Below are positions 34,415 to 46,079 of a stretch of 64,000 bases of DNA, piece after piece; the stretch's first letter is position 1, and the number at the start of each line of letters is the position of its first letter. A program made the translations under genes and the position numbers. Location: the NCBI RefSeq assembly GCF_002980625.1, contig NZ_PVLR01000008.1, forward strand, positions 25,641-89,640, read 5' to 3'. Under the pieces are notes generated by a model. The model had not been told where the DNA came from. It made no database searches and was given only the letters and a program-made list of their open reading frames with translations. The stretch comes from Malikia spinosa. GTDB lineage: Bacteria; Pseudomonadota; Gammaproteobacteria; Burkholderiales; Burkholderiaceae_C.

Positions 34415-34535
34415 GGGCTAAGCGCCGATCTTATCGGCAGCGCTCGCTGATCGATCGCGCGGAGTCCTGGGAGCGGCCCACTGCGATGCCGCAGGCCGAC
34501 CTAGAATGAGCCGAGCTGCGTTCAGGGAGGACTCC

Positions 34536-35504
34536 ATGCTGATTGCCGCCATTGCTGCCATCACCGCTGTCCAGGAGAGGGCTTGCCGGCTCCGTCCGGT
34601 CTGGTCCGGCGGCTTCATTCGGTCCGTGCTGGCCTGGCTCGCGCTCGCATCGGCTGGTTTGGGCCTGGTAGCTCCGGCCTGGGCACAGGATGGCGCTGCC
34701 CTGCGCGTGCGCCAGCTGGAACTCCGCTCGGCCCTGGCCGACAACGCCTTCGGTCGCCCGCTGGTGCTCGAATCGGTGCAACAGGGCGACCGCCTGAGCG
34801 GCGAGATCCATGCCGTGATCGCGCAGCCGTTTGCGCTCGCGGCGGCGGCGCTGCAATCGCACCAGGCCTGGTGCGACATCCTGATGCTGCACCTCAACGT
34901 CAAGCATTGCCTGGCGCTCGGCGCGGGCGCGGACCGCCGGCTGCAGATCGCGATCGGGCGCAAGCATGACCAGCCGGTGGCAGACGCCTTCGCGCTCGGG
35001 CTCGGCTATCGCATCCTGGCCAGCCAGCCCGACTACCTGGCGCTGCGGCTCGAGGCCGCCGACGGGCCTTTGGGCACGCGCGACTTCCGGATCGGGCTCG
35101 CGCTGGCGCCGTTGCCCGCGGGCGGCAGCTTCCTGCGCCTGAACTATTCCTATCGCTACGGGCTGGCGGCCAGGCTGGCGCTGCAGGGCTATCTGGCGAC
35201 GCTGGGCCGCGACAAGGTAGGTTTCAGCGTCGTCGGTCGCGCCGCCGACGGCAGCCCGGTCCATATTGAAGGCTTGCGTGGCGCGGTCGAGCGCAACACC
35301 TTGCGCTACTACCTGGCGATCGAGGCCTATCTGGGCGCGCTGGCCTTGCCGGCGGCACAGCGGCCCGAGCGCCGCCTGCAGGCCTGGTTCGACGCGACCG
35401 AGCGCCATCCACTGCAGCTGCATGAGCTCGAACGCGACGATTACCTGGCGATGAAGCGACGCGAGCTCGCGCGCCTTGCCGCCGGCAGCGCTGCGGCCAA
35501 CTGA
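34536..35504 (+). CDS. Exported protein of unknown function
   Basis: This 322-residue protein has a long N-terminal leader with a signal peptide (SVLAWLALASAGLGLVAPAWAQD). The mature part alternates strands and helices: ALRVRQLELRSALADNAFGRPL, two cysteines (HQAWCDILML and VKHCLALG), then LNYSYRYGLAARLALQGYLATLG and RYYLAIEAYLGAL. It looks like a periplasmic protein of ~280 residues; I recognise no family. AGGGAGGA before ATG 34536 decides the start. The thpR gene follows after 12 bases. Confidence 0.7.
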   Translation: MLIAAIAAITAVQERACRLRPVWSGGFIRSVLAWLALASAGLGLVAPAWAQDGAALRVRQLELRSALADNAFGRPLVLESVQQGDRLSGEIHAVIAQPFALAAAALQSHQAWCDILMLHLNVKHCLALGAGADRRLQIAIGRKHDQPVADAFALGLGYRILASQPDYLALRLEAADGPLGTRDFRIGLALAPLPAGGSFLRLNYSYRYGLAARLALQGYLATLGRDKVGFSVVGRAADGSPVHIEGLRGAVERNTLRYYLAIEAYLGALALPAAQRPERRLQAWFDATERHPLQLHELERDDYLAMKRRELARLAAGSAAAN

Positions 35505-35516
35505 GGCAGCCGGCTG

Positions 35517-36074
35517 ATGTCAGCGCCGATCCCGCGCCCGCGCCCGCGCCTGTTCCTGGCCCTCTGGCCCGATGCCACCGTGCGCGCCGCCTTGCGCGAG
35601 CAGGCACTGAGCTGGGGCTGGCCCGACGCCGCCCGCCGCTACGACGAGGCCGACTGGCACCTGACGCTGCATTTCCTGGGCAACTTGCCGTTCGAGCGGC
35701 TGGCCGGGCTGCGCGCCGGCCTGGCAGTCGATGTCGAGCCGTTCGAGCTGGTGCTGGACCGGGCCGAGCTTTGGCGCCGCATCGCGGTGCTGACTTGCGA
35801 GCAGATTCCGCCTGCGCTGCTGCGGCTGCATGCGGCGCTCGGCCAGGCCTTGCAGCGGCTGGGCCTGGAGCCCGATGCCAGACCCTATCGGCCGCATCTG
35901 ACCCTGGCGCGCTCGGCCGTTGGCGCGCAGCTTGCGCTCGAGCCGCCGAGGATTGCCTGGCCGGTGCGGGGCTATGCCCTGGTGCGTTCGACCGGTGACC
36001 CGCGCTGGCGTTACGATGCGGTGCAGCAATATCCTGACCCTCAATGCAAACCCGAACCCCACTTGATCCGATGA
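35517..36074 (+). CDS. thpR: RNA 2',3'-cyclic phosphodiesterase
   Basis: This 185-residue 2H phosphoesterase has the two catalytic H-x-T/S-x motifs, HLTLHFLG and HLTLARS, about 100 residues apart. The C-terminal strand reads YALVRSTGDPRWRYDAVQQY. The family hydrolyses 2',3'-cyclic phosphate ends of RNA and was first named LigT for a weak 2'-5' ligase activity. Its stop overlaps the start of the outer-membrane efflux gene. Confidence 0.92.
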   Translation: MSAPIPRPRPRLFLALWPDATVRAALREQALSWGWPDAARRYDEADWHLTLHFLGNLPFERLAGLRAGLAVDVEPFELVLDRAELWRRIAVLTCEQIPPALLRLHAALGQALQRLGLEPDARPYRPHLTLARSAVGAQLALEPPRIAWPVRGYALVRSTGDPRWRYDAVQQYPDPQCKPEPHLIR

Positions 36075-37600
36075 TGGCGTCGATCCGCAAGACTCGCACC
36101 GCTGGCCATGCCGGCCGGGCGCTGGCTGGAGTCGCGCTGGTGCTGGCATTGGCGCCTGGGTGGGCGACGGCCGAGCCGACCCTGGCTGCGCGGGGCGATG
36201 CCAATGCGGCCGCCTTGCCCCCGCTCTTGTTGCCGGCGCAGTGGTCGCAAGTGTGGGAGCAAGTGCCGGTGCCAATGCCAGGGCAAGTGCCGGAGCAAGC
36301 GTCGGCAGTCGATGCCGGCCGGTCCAGCTCCGGGTCAGCGCCGACCGAAGTCGCGCTCTGGTGGCGTGGCTTTGGCGACCGTGAACTGATGGCGCGGGTC
36401 GAGCAGGCGCTGCAGGCCAACACCAGCGTGCGCAGCGCACTGGCCGCCGTGGAGCAGGCGCGCGCGCTGCGCGATGTGGCTCAGGCCGGTCGCTGGCCCG
36501 AAGTCGGCGCCAGCGCCTCGGTCCAGCGCAGCCGCTCGGGCGATGCCGCAGTCGGCAACAGCTGGCGCGCCGGGCTCGATGCGGCCTGGGACCCCGACCT
36601 GGCCGGTCGCCAGCGCGCCAGCATCAGCGCTGGCGAGGCCGAGCTGCAGGCCGCGCGCTACGGCCTGGAGCAGGCGCGGGTGGACCTGGCGGCCGAGGTC
36701 GCGCTGAGCTATATCGAACTGCGCGGCCTGCAGGCGCGGCTCGCGATTGCACGCGCCAACCTGGCGGCCCAGCAAGACACCTTGCAGATCACCGACTGGC
36801 GGGTGCAGGCCGGTCTGGCGTCGTCGCTCGACCTGGAGCAGGCGCGCGCCGCGACCGAGCAGACCCGGGCCCAGATTCCGGTGCTGCGCACCAGCCTGAG
36901 CAAGACCGCGCATGCGCTGGCGCTGCTGGGCGGCCAGATGCCGGCGGCCAGTCAAACGCTGCTTGAGACGGTGCGACCGGTGCCGCTGCCGCCGACGGGC
37001 CTGGTCCTGTCGTTTCCGGCCGAGACGCTGCGCCAGCGCGCCGACCTGCGCGCGGCCGAACAGCGCGTGCTGGCGGCGCTGGCGCGGGTCGAGCAGGCCG
37101 ACGCGGCGCGCTGGCCCAGCTTCCAGCTCGCCGGCTCGTTCGGGCTGGCCGCGGCGCGTCCGGCCGACCTGTTCGAGCTGGCCTCGCTGACCCGCACCCT
37201 GCTGGCGGGACTCAGCGCCTCGCTGTTCGATGGCGGCGCGGCGCGGGCGCAGGTGCGGGCCCAGCAGGCCGCGCTCGAGCAGTCGCGCATCGGCTACGAG
37301 GCAGCCTTGCTGGGCGCATTGCAACAGGTAGAGGATGCATTGGCCGCCTTGGCGGGCGACCGCGAGCGGTTAGTCCGCCTGCAGGCCGCTGCCGAGGCAG
37401 CAGCCAACGCCGAGCTGCTGGCGCGCCAGCGCTACGCCAGCGGCCTGATCGATTTCCGTACCGTGCTCGATACCCAGCGCACTCTGCTGTCGGCGCAAAG
37501 CGAGCTCGAGACCACCCGCGCCGCGCTCAGCGCCGACCATGTGCGCCTGTACCTGGCACTCGGTGGCGGCTGGACGCCCGATGCCGCCCCCCAGCCCTGA
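36071..37600 (+). CDS. Outer-membrane efflux factor, NodT/TolC family
   Basis: This 509-residue protein has a signal peptide (ALAGVALVLALAPGWATAEP), an Ala/Pro/Gln-rich linker and a TolC-like core. Two repeats of long coiled coil are seen (VDLAAEVALSYIELRGLQARLAIARANL and YEAALLGALQQVEDALAALAGDRERL), with WWRGFGDRELMARVEQAL at the start and RYASGLIDFRTVLDTQRTLL near the end. It forms the outer-membrane channel of a tripartite pump with the next three genes. No lipobox cysteine is present. The start ATG at 36071 overlaps the thpR stop (ATGA). Confidence 0.9.
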   Translation: MMASIRKTRTAGHAGRALAGVALVLALAPGWATAEPTLAARGDANAAALPPLLLPAQWSQVWEQVPVPMPGQVPEQASAVDAGRSSSGSAPTEVALWWRGFGDRELMARVEQALQANTSVRSALAAVEQARALRDVAQAGRWPEVGASASVQRSRSGDAAVGNSWRAGLDAAWDPDLAGRQRASISAGEAELQAARYGLEQARVDLAAEVALSYIELRGLQARLAIARANLAAQQDTLQITDWRVQAGLASSLDLEQARAATEQTRAQIPVLRTSLSKTAHALALLGGQMPAASQTLLETVRPVPLPPTGLVLSFPAETLRQRADLRAAEQRVLAALARVEQADAARWPSFQLAGSFGLAAARPADLFELASLTRTLLAGLSASLFDGGAARAQVRAQQAALEQSRIGYEAALLGALQQVEDALAALAGDRERLVRLQAAAEAAANAELLARQRYASGLIDFRTVLDTQRTLLSAQSELETTRAALSADHVRLYLALGGGWTPDAAPQP

Positions 37601-37606
37601 TTCCAC

Positions 37607-38905
37607 ATGACCACTACTGACGCCTCCACCCCGCCCACCACCGATCCTGTCGCGCAACTGCTGGGCGACGACCGCCCGCCGCGCGGCTGGCGCCGTCCGT
37701 TCTGGTGGGCGCTGGCGCTGCTGCTGCTCTTGCTGGCGGCTGGCCTCTATTATTGGTCGGGGCGCCAGGCGCAACAGGCCCAGCCGGCCTATGTGACCGA
37801 GCCGGTCGGACGCGGCGACATCACGCTGACGGTCTCGGCCAACGGCACGGTGCAGCCGACGCGCTCGGTCAACATCGGCAGCGAACTGTCGGGCACGGTG
37901 CGCCGGGTCTCGGTCGATGTCAACGACAAGGTCAAGCAAGGCCAGCTGCTGGTCGAACTCGACACCGCCAAGCTGTCGGACCAAGTCAGCCGCTCGCGCG
38001 CCGCACTGGCGGCGGCCCAGGCCCAGCTCGCGCTCGCCACTGCCACGCTCAAGGAGTCACAGGCCAGCCTGGTCCGGCTGGAGGAGGTCGCGCGCCTGTC
38101 GGGCGGCAAGGTGCCTTCGGCGGCCGAGCTCGACGCCGGCCGCTCCGCCTTGGAACGCGCCCGCGCCAGCGAGGACAGCGCGCGCGCCGGCATCCAACAG
38201 GCCCGCGCCACCCTGTCGACCGACGAGACCAACCTGTCGAAGGGATCGATCCGCTCGCCGATCGACGGCATCGTGCTCGAGCGCAAGGTCGAACCCGGCA
38301 ACGCGGTGGCAGCCTCGCTGCAGGCGGTCACGCTGATGACGATCGCCGAGGACCTGCGCCGCATGCGGGTCGAGGTCAGCGTCGACGAGGCCGATGTCGG
38401 CGCGGTCCAGGTCGGCCAGAAGGCGCGCTTCAGCGTCGGCGCCTACCCCGCGCGCCAGTATCCGGCCGAGGTGACACGGGTGTCCTTCGGCCCGACCAAG
38501 ACCGACAACGTCGTGACCTATACCACCTACCTCGAAGTCGACAACCAGGACCTGAGCCTGCGCCCGGGCATGACCGCCAGCGCCAACATCGTCGCCACCG
38601 AGCGCCAGGGCGTGCTGCTGGTGCCCAATACCGCGTTGCGTTTCACTCCGGTCAACGGCCAGGCCCAGGGCGGCGGCGTGCTGTCGATGATGATGCCGCG
38701 TCCGCCCACCAGCGCGCGCAAGACCGCGCGCGCCGACAGCAAGGCCGGCGCCAAGAAGGTCTGGGTGCTGCGCCAGGGCCAGCCGGTCGCGGTGGCCGTC
38801 AGCGCCGGCATCAGCGACGGCCGGGTGACCGAGGTCGTCGGCGGCGAGCTCAAGGAAGGCGATCTGGTCATCACCGACCAGCGCGGCAGCGGAGGCAAGT
38901 CTTGA
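37607..38905 (+). CDS. Efflux periplasmic adaptor protein, MacA type
   Basis: This 432-residue protein has an N-terminal membrane anchor (WWALALLLLLLAAGLYYW) and the MacA/HlyD layout. A lipoyl half-motif (ITLTVSANGTVQPTRSVNIGSELSG) is followed by a helical hairpin (about residues 110-205), the second lipoyl half (IRSPIDGIVLERKVEPGNAVAAS) and beta-barrel domains. It links the inner-membrane ABC pump to the outer-membrane channel. The next gene starts with TTG inside its stop codon (TTGA). Confidence 0.92.
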   Translation: MTTTDASTPPTTDPVAQLLGDDRPPRGWRRPFWWALALLLLLLAAGLYYWSGRQAQQAQPAYVTEPVGRGDITLTVSANGTVQPTRSVNIGSELSGTVRRVSVDVNDKVKQGQLLVELDTAKLSDQVSRSRAALAAAQAQLALATATLKESQASLVRLEEVARLSGGKVPSAAELDAGRSALERARASEDSARAGIQQARATLSTDETNLSKGSIRSPIDGIVLERKVEPGNAVAASLQAVTLMTIAEDLRRMRVEVSVDEADVGAVQVGQKARFSVGAYPARQYPAEVTRVSFGPTKTDNVVTYTTYLEVDNQDLSLRPGMTASANIVATERQGVLLVPNTALRFTPVNGQAQGGGVLSMMMPRPPTSARKTARADSKAGAKKVWVLRQGQPVAVAVSAGISDGRVTEVVGGELKEGDLVITDQRGSGGKS

Positions 38906-39701
38906 CATCGACCTCGATCCCGACCGCCGACCGGGCTGAGAAAGCCGATGCGGGACCTGGCGTGCCGCTGATCCGGCTGCGCGGCATCAGCAAGACCTAC
39001 GGGGCGGGCGAGACCGCGTTCCAGGCCCTGAAGGGGGTCGATCTCGACATCCACGCCGGCGAGTTCGTCGCTATCATGGGCCCGAGCGGCTCCGGCAAGT
39101 CGACCACGATGAACATCCTGGGCGGGCTCGACCAGCCCAGCAGCGGCCGTTACCTGTTCCGCGGCGTCGAGGTCCAGTCGCTGGCGCGCGACGAACGCGC
39201 GCGGCTGCGGCGGCGCTATTTCGGCTTCGTGTTCCAGGGCTTCAACCTGCTGGCGCGCACCTCGGCGCTGGAAAACGTCGAGCTGCCGCTGGTCTACCGC
39301 GGCGAGCCGGCCGTCGCCCGTCATGCGGCGGCGCAGCAGGCGCTGGAGCAGGTCGGCCTGCTGCCCTGGGCCGGCCACACACCAGCCGAGCTCTCGGGCG
39401 GCCAGCAGCAGCGGGTGGCGATTGCGCGCGCCATCGTGACCCAGCCCCAGGTGCTGCTGGCCGATGAGCCGACCGGCAACCTCGACAGCCAGCGCGGCCA
39501 CGAGATCATGGAGCTGATCCAGCGCCTGAACCTCGAGCAGGGCATCACGGTGCTGATGGTCACGCACGAGGCCGATATCGCGGCCTACGCCGGGCGCATC
39601 GTGCGCTTCGTCGATGGCCGCATCGCCAGCGACAGCCCGAATCCGGACCGGATCGGACTGAAGCCGGCGCGGCTCGATGCGGCTGCCACGGAGGCGCACT
39701 G

Positions 39702-39702
<1 letters not shown>
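38902..39702 (+). CDS. MacB-type ABC transporter ATP-binding protein
   Basis: This 266-residue ATPase has Walker A (GPSGSGKST), signature LSGGQQQRVAIARA, Walker B (VLLADEPTGNLDS) and the H-loop (VMVTHE). It drives the MacB-type pump. The start chosen is TTG 38902, which overlaps the adaptor stop and has GGAGG (38891-38895) six bases upstream; no ATG fits. In E. coli MacB the ATPase and permease are fused; here they are separate chains with a one-base TGATG overlap. Confidence 0.93.
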
Positions 39703-40916
<1,214 letters not shown>

Positions 40917-40918
40917 AG

Positions 40919-40970
40919 CGCCGGCTGCGCCGGCGGTGCGGGTCAAGCAGCGGCTTCCTCGGGGGAAGCC
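40919..40970 (+). terminator. Two hairpins after the efflux operon
   Basis: The first is CGCCGGC-TGC-GCCGGCG (40919-40935), two bases after the permease stop. The second is GGCTTCC-5 bases-GGAAGCC (40952-40970). Neither has a T-run; together they may act as the 3' end of the operon. Confidence 0.45.
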
Positions 40971-41007
40971 CGCATGCCTTTCACGATGTTGAAGTGATAG
41001 TATTGGC

Positions 41008-41040
41008 TTGGGGTTGGGACGTTTTGGTTACTAACCCCAA
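41008..41040. promoter_or_regulatory. Inverted repeat ahead of the hybrid kinase gene
   Basis: TTGGGGTT and AACCCCAA form a perfect 8-base inverted repeat with a 17-base spacer, ending 15 bases before the ATG at 41056. It could be an operator or a leader hairpin that affects translation. The gene has no obvious Shine-Dalgarno. Confidence 0.35.
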
Positions 41041-41055
41041 TCAAAAGTCCATCGC

Positions 41056-44000
41056 ATGAGCCTGAGGTCAGAATTCAAGCGGGCTGGCAGCCAGCTCTTG
41101 CTGGCGCTCCTGTTGTCGGGGCTCCCTTGGGCCGCCTGGGCCACGCACGCCGTCCGCGTCGGGGTGTACGAGAACGAACCCAAGATTTTTTCTGACGCGA
41201 ACGGTCAGCTCTCGGGCATCTTCGGCGACCTGATCAACGAGATCGCCCGGCGTGAAGGCTGGACCGTCGTCCCGGTCCCCTGTGCCTGGGAGGACTGCCT
41301 GAATGCGCTGCAGGAAGGGGGCATCGACCTGATGCCCGACGTGGCTTACAACGAGGCCCGCGCCCGCCTGTTCGACTTCCACCAGGTGCCGGCCTTGCAC
41401 AGCTGGTCGCAGCTGTACCGGCACGAGGGCGTCAGCATCGTGTCGATGACCGACCTGCAGGGCCGACGCGTGGCGGTGCTCGACGGCTCGGTGCAGCAGG
41501 AATACCTGAGCGCCATGCTGGACGGCTTTGGCTTGCGGACCGAACTGGTGCCGGTGCCTTCGCTGCACGAGGGCTTTGCCCGGGTCGAGAGCGGGGAGCT
41601 TGACGCGGTCGCGGCCAATCACCATTTCGGTGACCGCAACGCCCGCGCCCACCGCCTGCAGGAAACGCCGCTCATGTTCCAGCCCTCGCGGCTGTTCTTC
41701 GCGACCGGCCAGGGGCGCAACGCCGAACTGCTGGCAGCGATCGACCAATACCTGCAGCCCTGGCAAAGCGAACCGTCGTCGATCTATTTCACCGTGCTCA
41801 AGCGCTGGGGGCTGCCGCCCACGCCGTCGCAGATCCCGCGCTACCTCTGGTGGAGCTTGTTCAGCGTCGCCACCCTGCTGGCACTGGCGCTGGGCCTGGC
41901 CGCCTGGCTGCGGCGCGAGGTGGCGCGCCAGACCCGCTCCCTGCGCGCCAGCGAGGACAAGCTCGCGACCATACTCAACAGCGTCGACGGCTACATCTTC
42001 ATCAAGGACACGCAGCTGCGCTACCAGTATGTCAACCAGAAGGTGGCCGAGCTGTTTGGCCGACCCGCTGCGGCCATCGTGGGCTGCAGCGACGAGGAGT
42101 TCTTCGATGCGGCGACGGTGCAGACCCTGCACGAGATCGACCGCTCCGTCATCGACGGCGGCATGCGCGTCGCTGGCGAGGAGGTCAACGCGACCCGGGA
42201 CGGGCGGGGCAGCCGGCTCTACTACGTGGTCAAGCAGCCGTTGCGCGAGCCCGATGGCCGTGTCTATGCCTTGTGCGGCATTTCGACCGACATCACCGAG
42301 CTCAAGCAGGCACAGGCCGAGCTCGAGCGTTATCGGGAGCATTTGCAGCAGCTGGTCAATGAGCGCACCGTCGAGCTCGAGACCGCGACCGCCGCGCTGC
42401 GCGAAGCCGGCGCCGAGCAGCTGGCGATCTTCGATGCCGCGACGGCGGGACTGATGGCGGTCAAGGATCATCTGATCCACCGTTGCAATCGCACCCTGGA
42501 GCATATGTTCGGCTATGGCCTGGGCGAGATGCTGGGCCGCAGCATCCGCATCTTCTATCCCGACGAGGCGGCTTTTGCCGAACTCAGCGCGCGCCTGACT
42601 CCGATGCTGCTCGAGCAGCACCGCTTCATTGACGAGTGTGAGCTGGTGCGCCAGGACGGCAGCCGTTTCTGGGCCCGCCTGTCGGTGCAGGCGATCTATC
42701 CCGACCAGCCAGAGCAGGGCTTCTTCGGCATGGTGCAGGACATCACGGCCGAGCGCGAGGCGCTCGAGGCGATGCGCCAGGCCAAGGAACTGGCCGAGCA
42801 GGCGGCGCATGCCAAGGCCGATTTCCTGGCCAACATGAGCCACGAGATCCGTACGCCGATGAATGCCGTGATCGGCATGACCTACCTGCTGCAGAAGACC
42901 TCGATGACGCCGCAGCAGTTCGACCATCTGCACAAGATCCAGGTCTCGAGCCAGCACCTGCTCGGCGTGATCAACGATATCCTGGATTTCTCCAAGATCG
43001 AAGCTAACCGCATGAGCCTGGAGCAGGTCGAGTTCGAGCTCGAGCCCGTGCTCGACAACGTCGTCAACCTGCTGGCCGAGCGTGCCGAGAAGAAGTCGCT
43101 CGAACTGGTGCTCGAACTCGCGCCCGAAGTGCCGACCCGCCTGGTCGGGGACCCGCTGCGCCTGGGTCAGGTGCTGATCAACTTCGGCAACAACGCGGTC
43201 AAGTTCACCGAGCGCGGCACGGTCAGCCTGTGCGTGCTGCAGCAGGAGCGCAGCGACGACACTGTGTTGCTGCGCTTCGAGGTCCGCGACACCGGCATCG
43301 GCATCCTGCCCGAGCAGCGGGACCGCTTGTTCCAGAGCTTTCAGCAGGCCGACAGCTCGATCACGCGCAAGTACGGCGGCTCCGGCCTGGGCCTGGTCAT
43401 TTCCAAGCGCCTGGCCGAGCTCATGGGTGGCGAGGTCGGGGTCGAGAGCGTGCCGGGGCGGGGTTCGACGTTCTGGTTCACCGCCAGGCTCAAACTGGGC
43501 AGTGGCGTGCCCGCGCGGCCTGCGCTGCAACTCAGCTTGCAGGATCGGCGCGTGCTGGTGGTCGATGACAACGAGCAGGCGCGCGAGGTGCAGGCCGGCA
43601 TGCTGCGTTTCATGGGCTTCGACGTGACCAGTGCCGAGTCGGGCCCGCTGGCACTGGCCGAACTTGAGCGCAGCGAGCAGGCGGGTCAGCCCTACGACAT
43701 CGTCTTCCTGGACTGGAAGATGCCCGAGATGGATGGCCTGACCGTGGCGCGCGAGATCGCCCGGCTGCCCTTGAGCCAGCAGCCCAGGGTGCTGATGGTC
43801 ACCGCCTACGACCGCGACGAGCTCGTGCGGGCTGCCACCGAGGTCCCGATCCATGATGTGCTGGTCAAGCCCGTGACGCCCTCGACCCTGCTCGACGCCG
43901 TCATGCGTCTGCTGGGCACCTGGCAGGCGCTGCCGCACAGTTCGCTCCAGGGCGCGGCTGGCGGCCTCGATACCTCCGTTCTGCGCGGTGCCAGCGCCTT

Positions 44001-45057
44001 GCTGGTGGAGGACAACGAGATCAACCGGGAAGTCGGGCAGGCCTTGCTCAATGAACTGGGCCTGCAGGTCGAGCTGGCACCCGATGGCGCGGTGGCGCTC
44101 GAGAAGGTGCAGCAGCGCCGCTATGACGTGGTGCTGATGGACATGCAGATGCCGGTGATGGACGGACTGACCGCGACGCGCGAGATCCGCAAGCTCAGTG
44201 CGCTGAACGACTTGCCGATCCTGGCGATGACGGCCAATGCGATGGCGGGTGACCGCGAGCGTTGCCTCGAGGCCGGCATGCAGGACCATATTGCCAAGCC
44301 GGTCGATCCGAACGACCTGGCGGTCAAGCTGCTCAAATGGGTCAGGCCCGGCCCGCGCAGCGTGCTACCCGCCGATGCCGCCGATGCCGCCGATGCCGCC
44401 GATGCCGCCGAGGCTGACAGGGCCGTCGAGCTCGCCGCCAGCCGGTTGCCCGGGTCCTCCGGCGAGACGCCTGTTTCGCTGTCGCTCGACGGCATCGTCG
44501 GCCTCGACGCGGCGCAGGGTCTGCGCCAGTTGCAGGGGCGCGAGGCGCTCTACCTCAAGCTGCTGCGCCAGTTCGTCTCCGACCAGGCCGACATGCCCGC
44601 GCGTGTCGCGGCCGCGATCGCCGCCGGCGACTGGACGCAGGCCGAACGGCTGGCGCATACGGTCAAGGGCGTTGCGGCGCAGATTGGCGCGCCGTCCCTG
44701 CGCGACCTGGCCGAACAGCTTGAACAGGCGCTGCAGCAGCGCCTGCCGCCCGCCAAGATCGAACCGCTGCGCCAGCAACTCGCACTGAGCCTGCCGCTGC
44801 TGGTTTCTGCCATCGCCGCCCGCCTGTCTCCGGTCGCGGTGGCAGCGCCGGCCGCGTTCGACCCGCAGCGCTGGCAGCGGCTGCGCGAGCGCTTGATCCT
44901 CCTGCTCGAGCAGGACGATACCGAATGCGAGATCCTGTTCGAGAGTGAAGAGGCCCTGCTGCGCGCCGGCCTGGGGCAGCGTTTCGAGGCCGTGGCGCAA
45001 GCCATCCGCGACTTTGATTTTCCGGTCGCGCTGGCCGCCGTGCGGGCCGCGCCATGA
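41056..45057 (+). CDS. Hybrid sensor histidine kinase with periplasmic SBP domain, two receivers and HPt
   Basis: This 1333-residue protein has, in order, a signal peptide, a periplasmic solute-binding (SBP_bac_3) domain at about 30-265, and a membrane helix near 270-292. Two PAS domains (about 300-420 and 450-570) follow, then HisKA with H596 ([10 protein letters not shown]), the HATPase domain, receiver 1 (D886 in [11 protein letters not shown]), receiver 2 (D1029 in [11 protein letters not shown]) and a C-terminal HPt domain (H1201 in LAHTVKG). This is the unorthodox BvgS/EvgS-like architecture. The periplasmic domain suggests a small-molecule ligand. No cognate response regulator gene is adjacent. 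A four-copy 9-bp repeat codes for an Ala/Asp linker before HPt. Confidence 0.93.
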   Translation: MSLRSEFKRAGSQLLLALLLSGLPWAAWATHAVRVGVYENEPKIFSDANGQLSGIFGDLINEIARREGWTVVPVPCAWEDCLNALQEGGIDLMPDVAYNEARARLFDFHQVPALHSWSQLYRHEGVSIVSMTDLQGRRVAVLDGSVQQEYLSAMLDGFGLRTELVPVPSLHEGFARVESGELDAVAANHHFGDRNARAHRLQETPLMFQPSRLFFATGQGRNAELLAAIDQYLQPWQSEPSSIYFTVLKRWGLPPTPSQIPRYLWWSLFSVATLLALALGLAAWLRREVARQTRSLRASEDKLATILNSVDGYIFIKDTQLRYQYVNQKVAELFGRPAAAIVGCSDEEFFDAATVQTLHEIDRSVIDGGMRVAGEEVNATRDGRGSRLYYVVKQPLREPDGRVYALCGISTDITELKQAQAELERYREHLQQLVNERTVELETATAALREAGAEQLAIFDAATAGLMAVKDHLIHRCNRTLEHMFGYGLGEMLGRSIRIFYPDEAAFAELSARLTPMLLEQHRFIDECELVRQDGSRFWARLSVQAIYPDQPEQGFFGMVQDITAEREALEAMRQAKELAEQAAHAKADFLANMSHEIRTPMNAVIGMTYLLQKTSMTPQQFDHLHKIQVSSQHLLGVINDILDFSKIEANRMSLEQVEFELEPVLDNVVNLLAERAEKKSLELVLELAPEVPTRLVGDPLRLGQVLINFGNNAVKFTERGTVSLCVLQQERSDDTVLLRFEVRDTGIGILPEQRDRLFQSFQQADSSITRKYGGSGLGLVISKRLAELMGGEVGVESVPGRGSTFWFTARLKLGSGVPARPALQLSLQDRRVLVVDDNEQAREVQAGMLRFMGFDVTSAESGPLALAELERSEQAGQPYDIVFLDWKMPEMDGLTVAREIARLPLSQQPRVLMVTAYDRDELVRAATEVPIHDVLVKPVTPSTLLDAVMRLLGTWQALPHSSLQGAAGGLDTSVLRGASALLVEDNEINREVGQALLNELGLQVELAPDGAVALEKVQQRRYDVVLMDMQMPVMDGLTATREIRKLSALNDLPILAMTANAMAGDRERCLEAGMQDHIAKPVDPNDLAVKLLKWVRPGPRSVLPADAADAADAADAAEADRAVELAASRLPGSSGETPVSLSLDGIVGLDAAQGLRQLQGREALYLKLLRQFVSDQADMPARVAAAIAAGDWTQAERLAHTVKGVAAQIGAPSLRDLAEQLEQALQQRLPPAKIEPLRQQLALSLPLLVSAIAARLSPVAVAAPAAFDPQRWQRLRERLILLLEQDDTECEILFESEEALLRAGLGQRFEAVAQAIRDFDFPVALAAVRAAP
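44371..44406 (+). repeat. Four tandem copies of a 9-bp unit in the kinase linker
   Basis: The unit GCCGATGCC is repeated four times without change, coding for Ala-Asp-Ala. It lies between receiver 2 and HPt. Copy-number change would alter linker length by three residues per unit and keep the frame. Confidence 0.9.
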
Positions 45058-45101
45058 GTCAGCGCCGCCCCTACAATCGGTGCCAAACGGAGTAATTTCG
45101 C

Positions 45102-45674
45102 ATGAGCATCAAGAGCGACAAATGGATCCGGCGCATGGCCGAGCAACACGGCATGATCGACCCCTTCGAACCCGGCCAGGTGCGCCAGGTCGACGGCAAG
45201 AAGGTCATCAGCTACGGCACCAGCAGCTACGGCTACGACATCCGCTGCGCGCCCGAGTTCAAGGTCTTCACCAACATCCACAGCACGGTGGTCGACCCGA
45301 AGAACTTCGACGAAAAAAGCTTCGTCGATTTCCACGGCGACTCCTGCATCATCCCGCCCAACAGCTTCGCGCTGGCGCGCACGGTCGAGTATTTCCGCAT
45401 CCCGCGCAATGTGCTGACCATCTGCTTAGGGAAAAGCACCTACGCGCGCTGCGGTATCATCGTCAACGTCACCCCGTTCGAGCCCGAGTGGGAAGGCTAT
45501 GTGACGCTCGAGTTCAGCAACACCACCCCGCTGCCGGCCAAGATCTACGCCGGCGAGGGCTGTGCCCAGGTGCTGTTCTTCGAGAGCGACGCCGACGATG
45601 TCTGCGAAACCAGCTACAAGGACCGTGGCGGCAAGTACCAGGGCCAGCAAGGCGTGACGTTGCCGCGCGCCTGA
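45102..45674 (+). CDS. dcd: dCTP deaminase
   Basis: This 190-residue enzyme deaminates dCTP to dUTP, the main route to dTMP in many proteobacteria together with ThyA (encoded at 51916). Family motifs are present: [48 protein letters not shown], the catalytic [33 protein letters not shown], and QVLFFES. Length is normal. GGAG lies 9 bases before the ATG, and a TACAAT box near 45072-45077 could be its -10 element. Confidence 0.97.
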   Translation: MSIKSDKWIRRMAEQHGMIDPFEPGQVRQVDGKKVISYGTSSYGYDIRCAPEFKVFTNIHSTVVDPKNFDEKSFVDFHGDSCIIPPNSFALARTVEYFRIPRNVLTICLGKSTYARCGIIVNVTPFEPEWEGYVTLEFSNTTPLPAKIYAGEGCAQVLFFESDADDVCETSYKDRGGKYQGQQGVTLPRA

Positions 45675-45688
45675 TCCCGGAGTCTGAC

Positions 45689-46060
45689 ATGTCGGCGCAG
45701 CCACTGCTGTCCTTCGGCCTGCCCGTCAGCGGCGCGCCCGAACTCTCGCATTCGAAACCGGAGCGCCTGCTGCGTGGCAATCCGCTGCGCGAGACCTGGA
45801 ACGCGCTCGACGCGCCGCTCAATGGCGCGGGCGAACTCAGCAGCGGCGTCTGGCGCTGCGAGCCGGGTCAGTGGCGCATCGCCTTCGGTCCGACCGAGCA
45901 GGAAATCTTCACCGTGCTCGAGGGCTGTTGCCGCCTGCACCGCGAGGACGGCAGTTTCGAGCAGGCCGGCCCCGGCCAGGCGATCCGGATTCCGCCCGGC
46001 TTCACCGGCTCGTTCGAGGTGATCGAGCGCATGACCAAGGTCTACGTCATCATCAAGTAG
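45689..46060 (+). CDS. Cupin (DUF861-like) protein
   Basis: This 123-residue single-domain cupin has the pattern GVWRCEPGQWRIAFGPTEQEIFTVLEGCCRLHREDGS followed by FEQAGPGQAIRIPPGFTGSFEVIE. That is the layout of the DUF861/cupin_3 group. Such proteins bind a metal or small ligand in a beta barrel; the substrate is unknown. It begins about 14 bases after dcd and may be co-transcribed with it. Confidence 0.8.
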   Translation: MSAQPLLSFGLPVSGAPELSHSKPERLLRGNPLRETWNALDAPLNGAGELSSGVWRCEPGQWRIAFGPTEQEIFTVLEGCCRLHREDGSFEQAGPGQAIRIPPGFTGSFEVIERMTKVYVIIK

Positions 46061-46079
46061 CCGCTTCGGGCTGGCCGAA

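Noticed and set aside
34415..34535. Fluoride riboswitch before the CLC-F gene
   Set aside because: No crcB-type consensus was recognised by eye on the minus strand.
41068..44289. Open frame of 1073 codons antisense to the hybrid kinase
   Set aside because: It is antisense to conserved kinase and receiver domains and has no recognisable domain.
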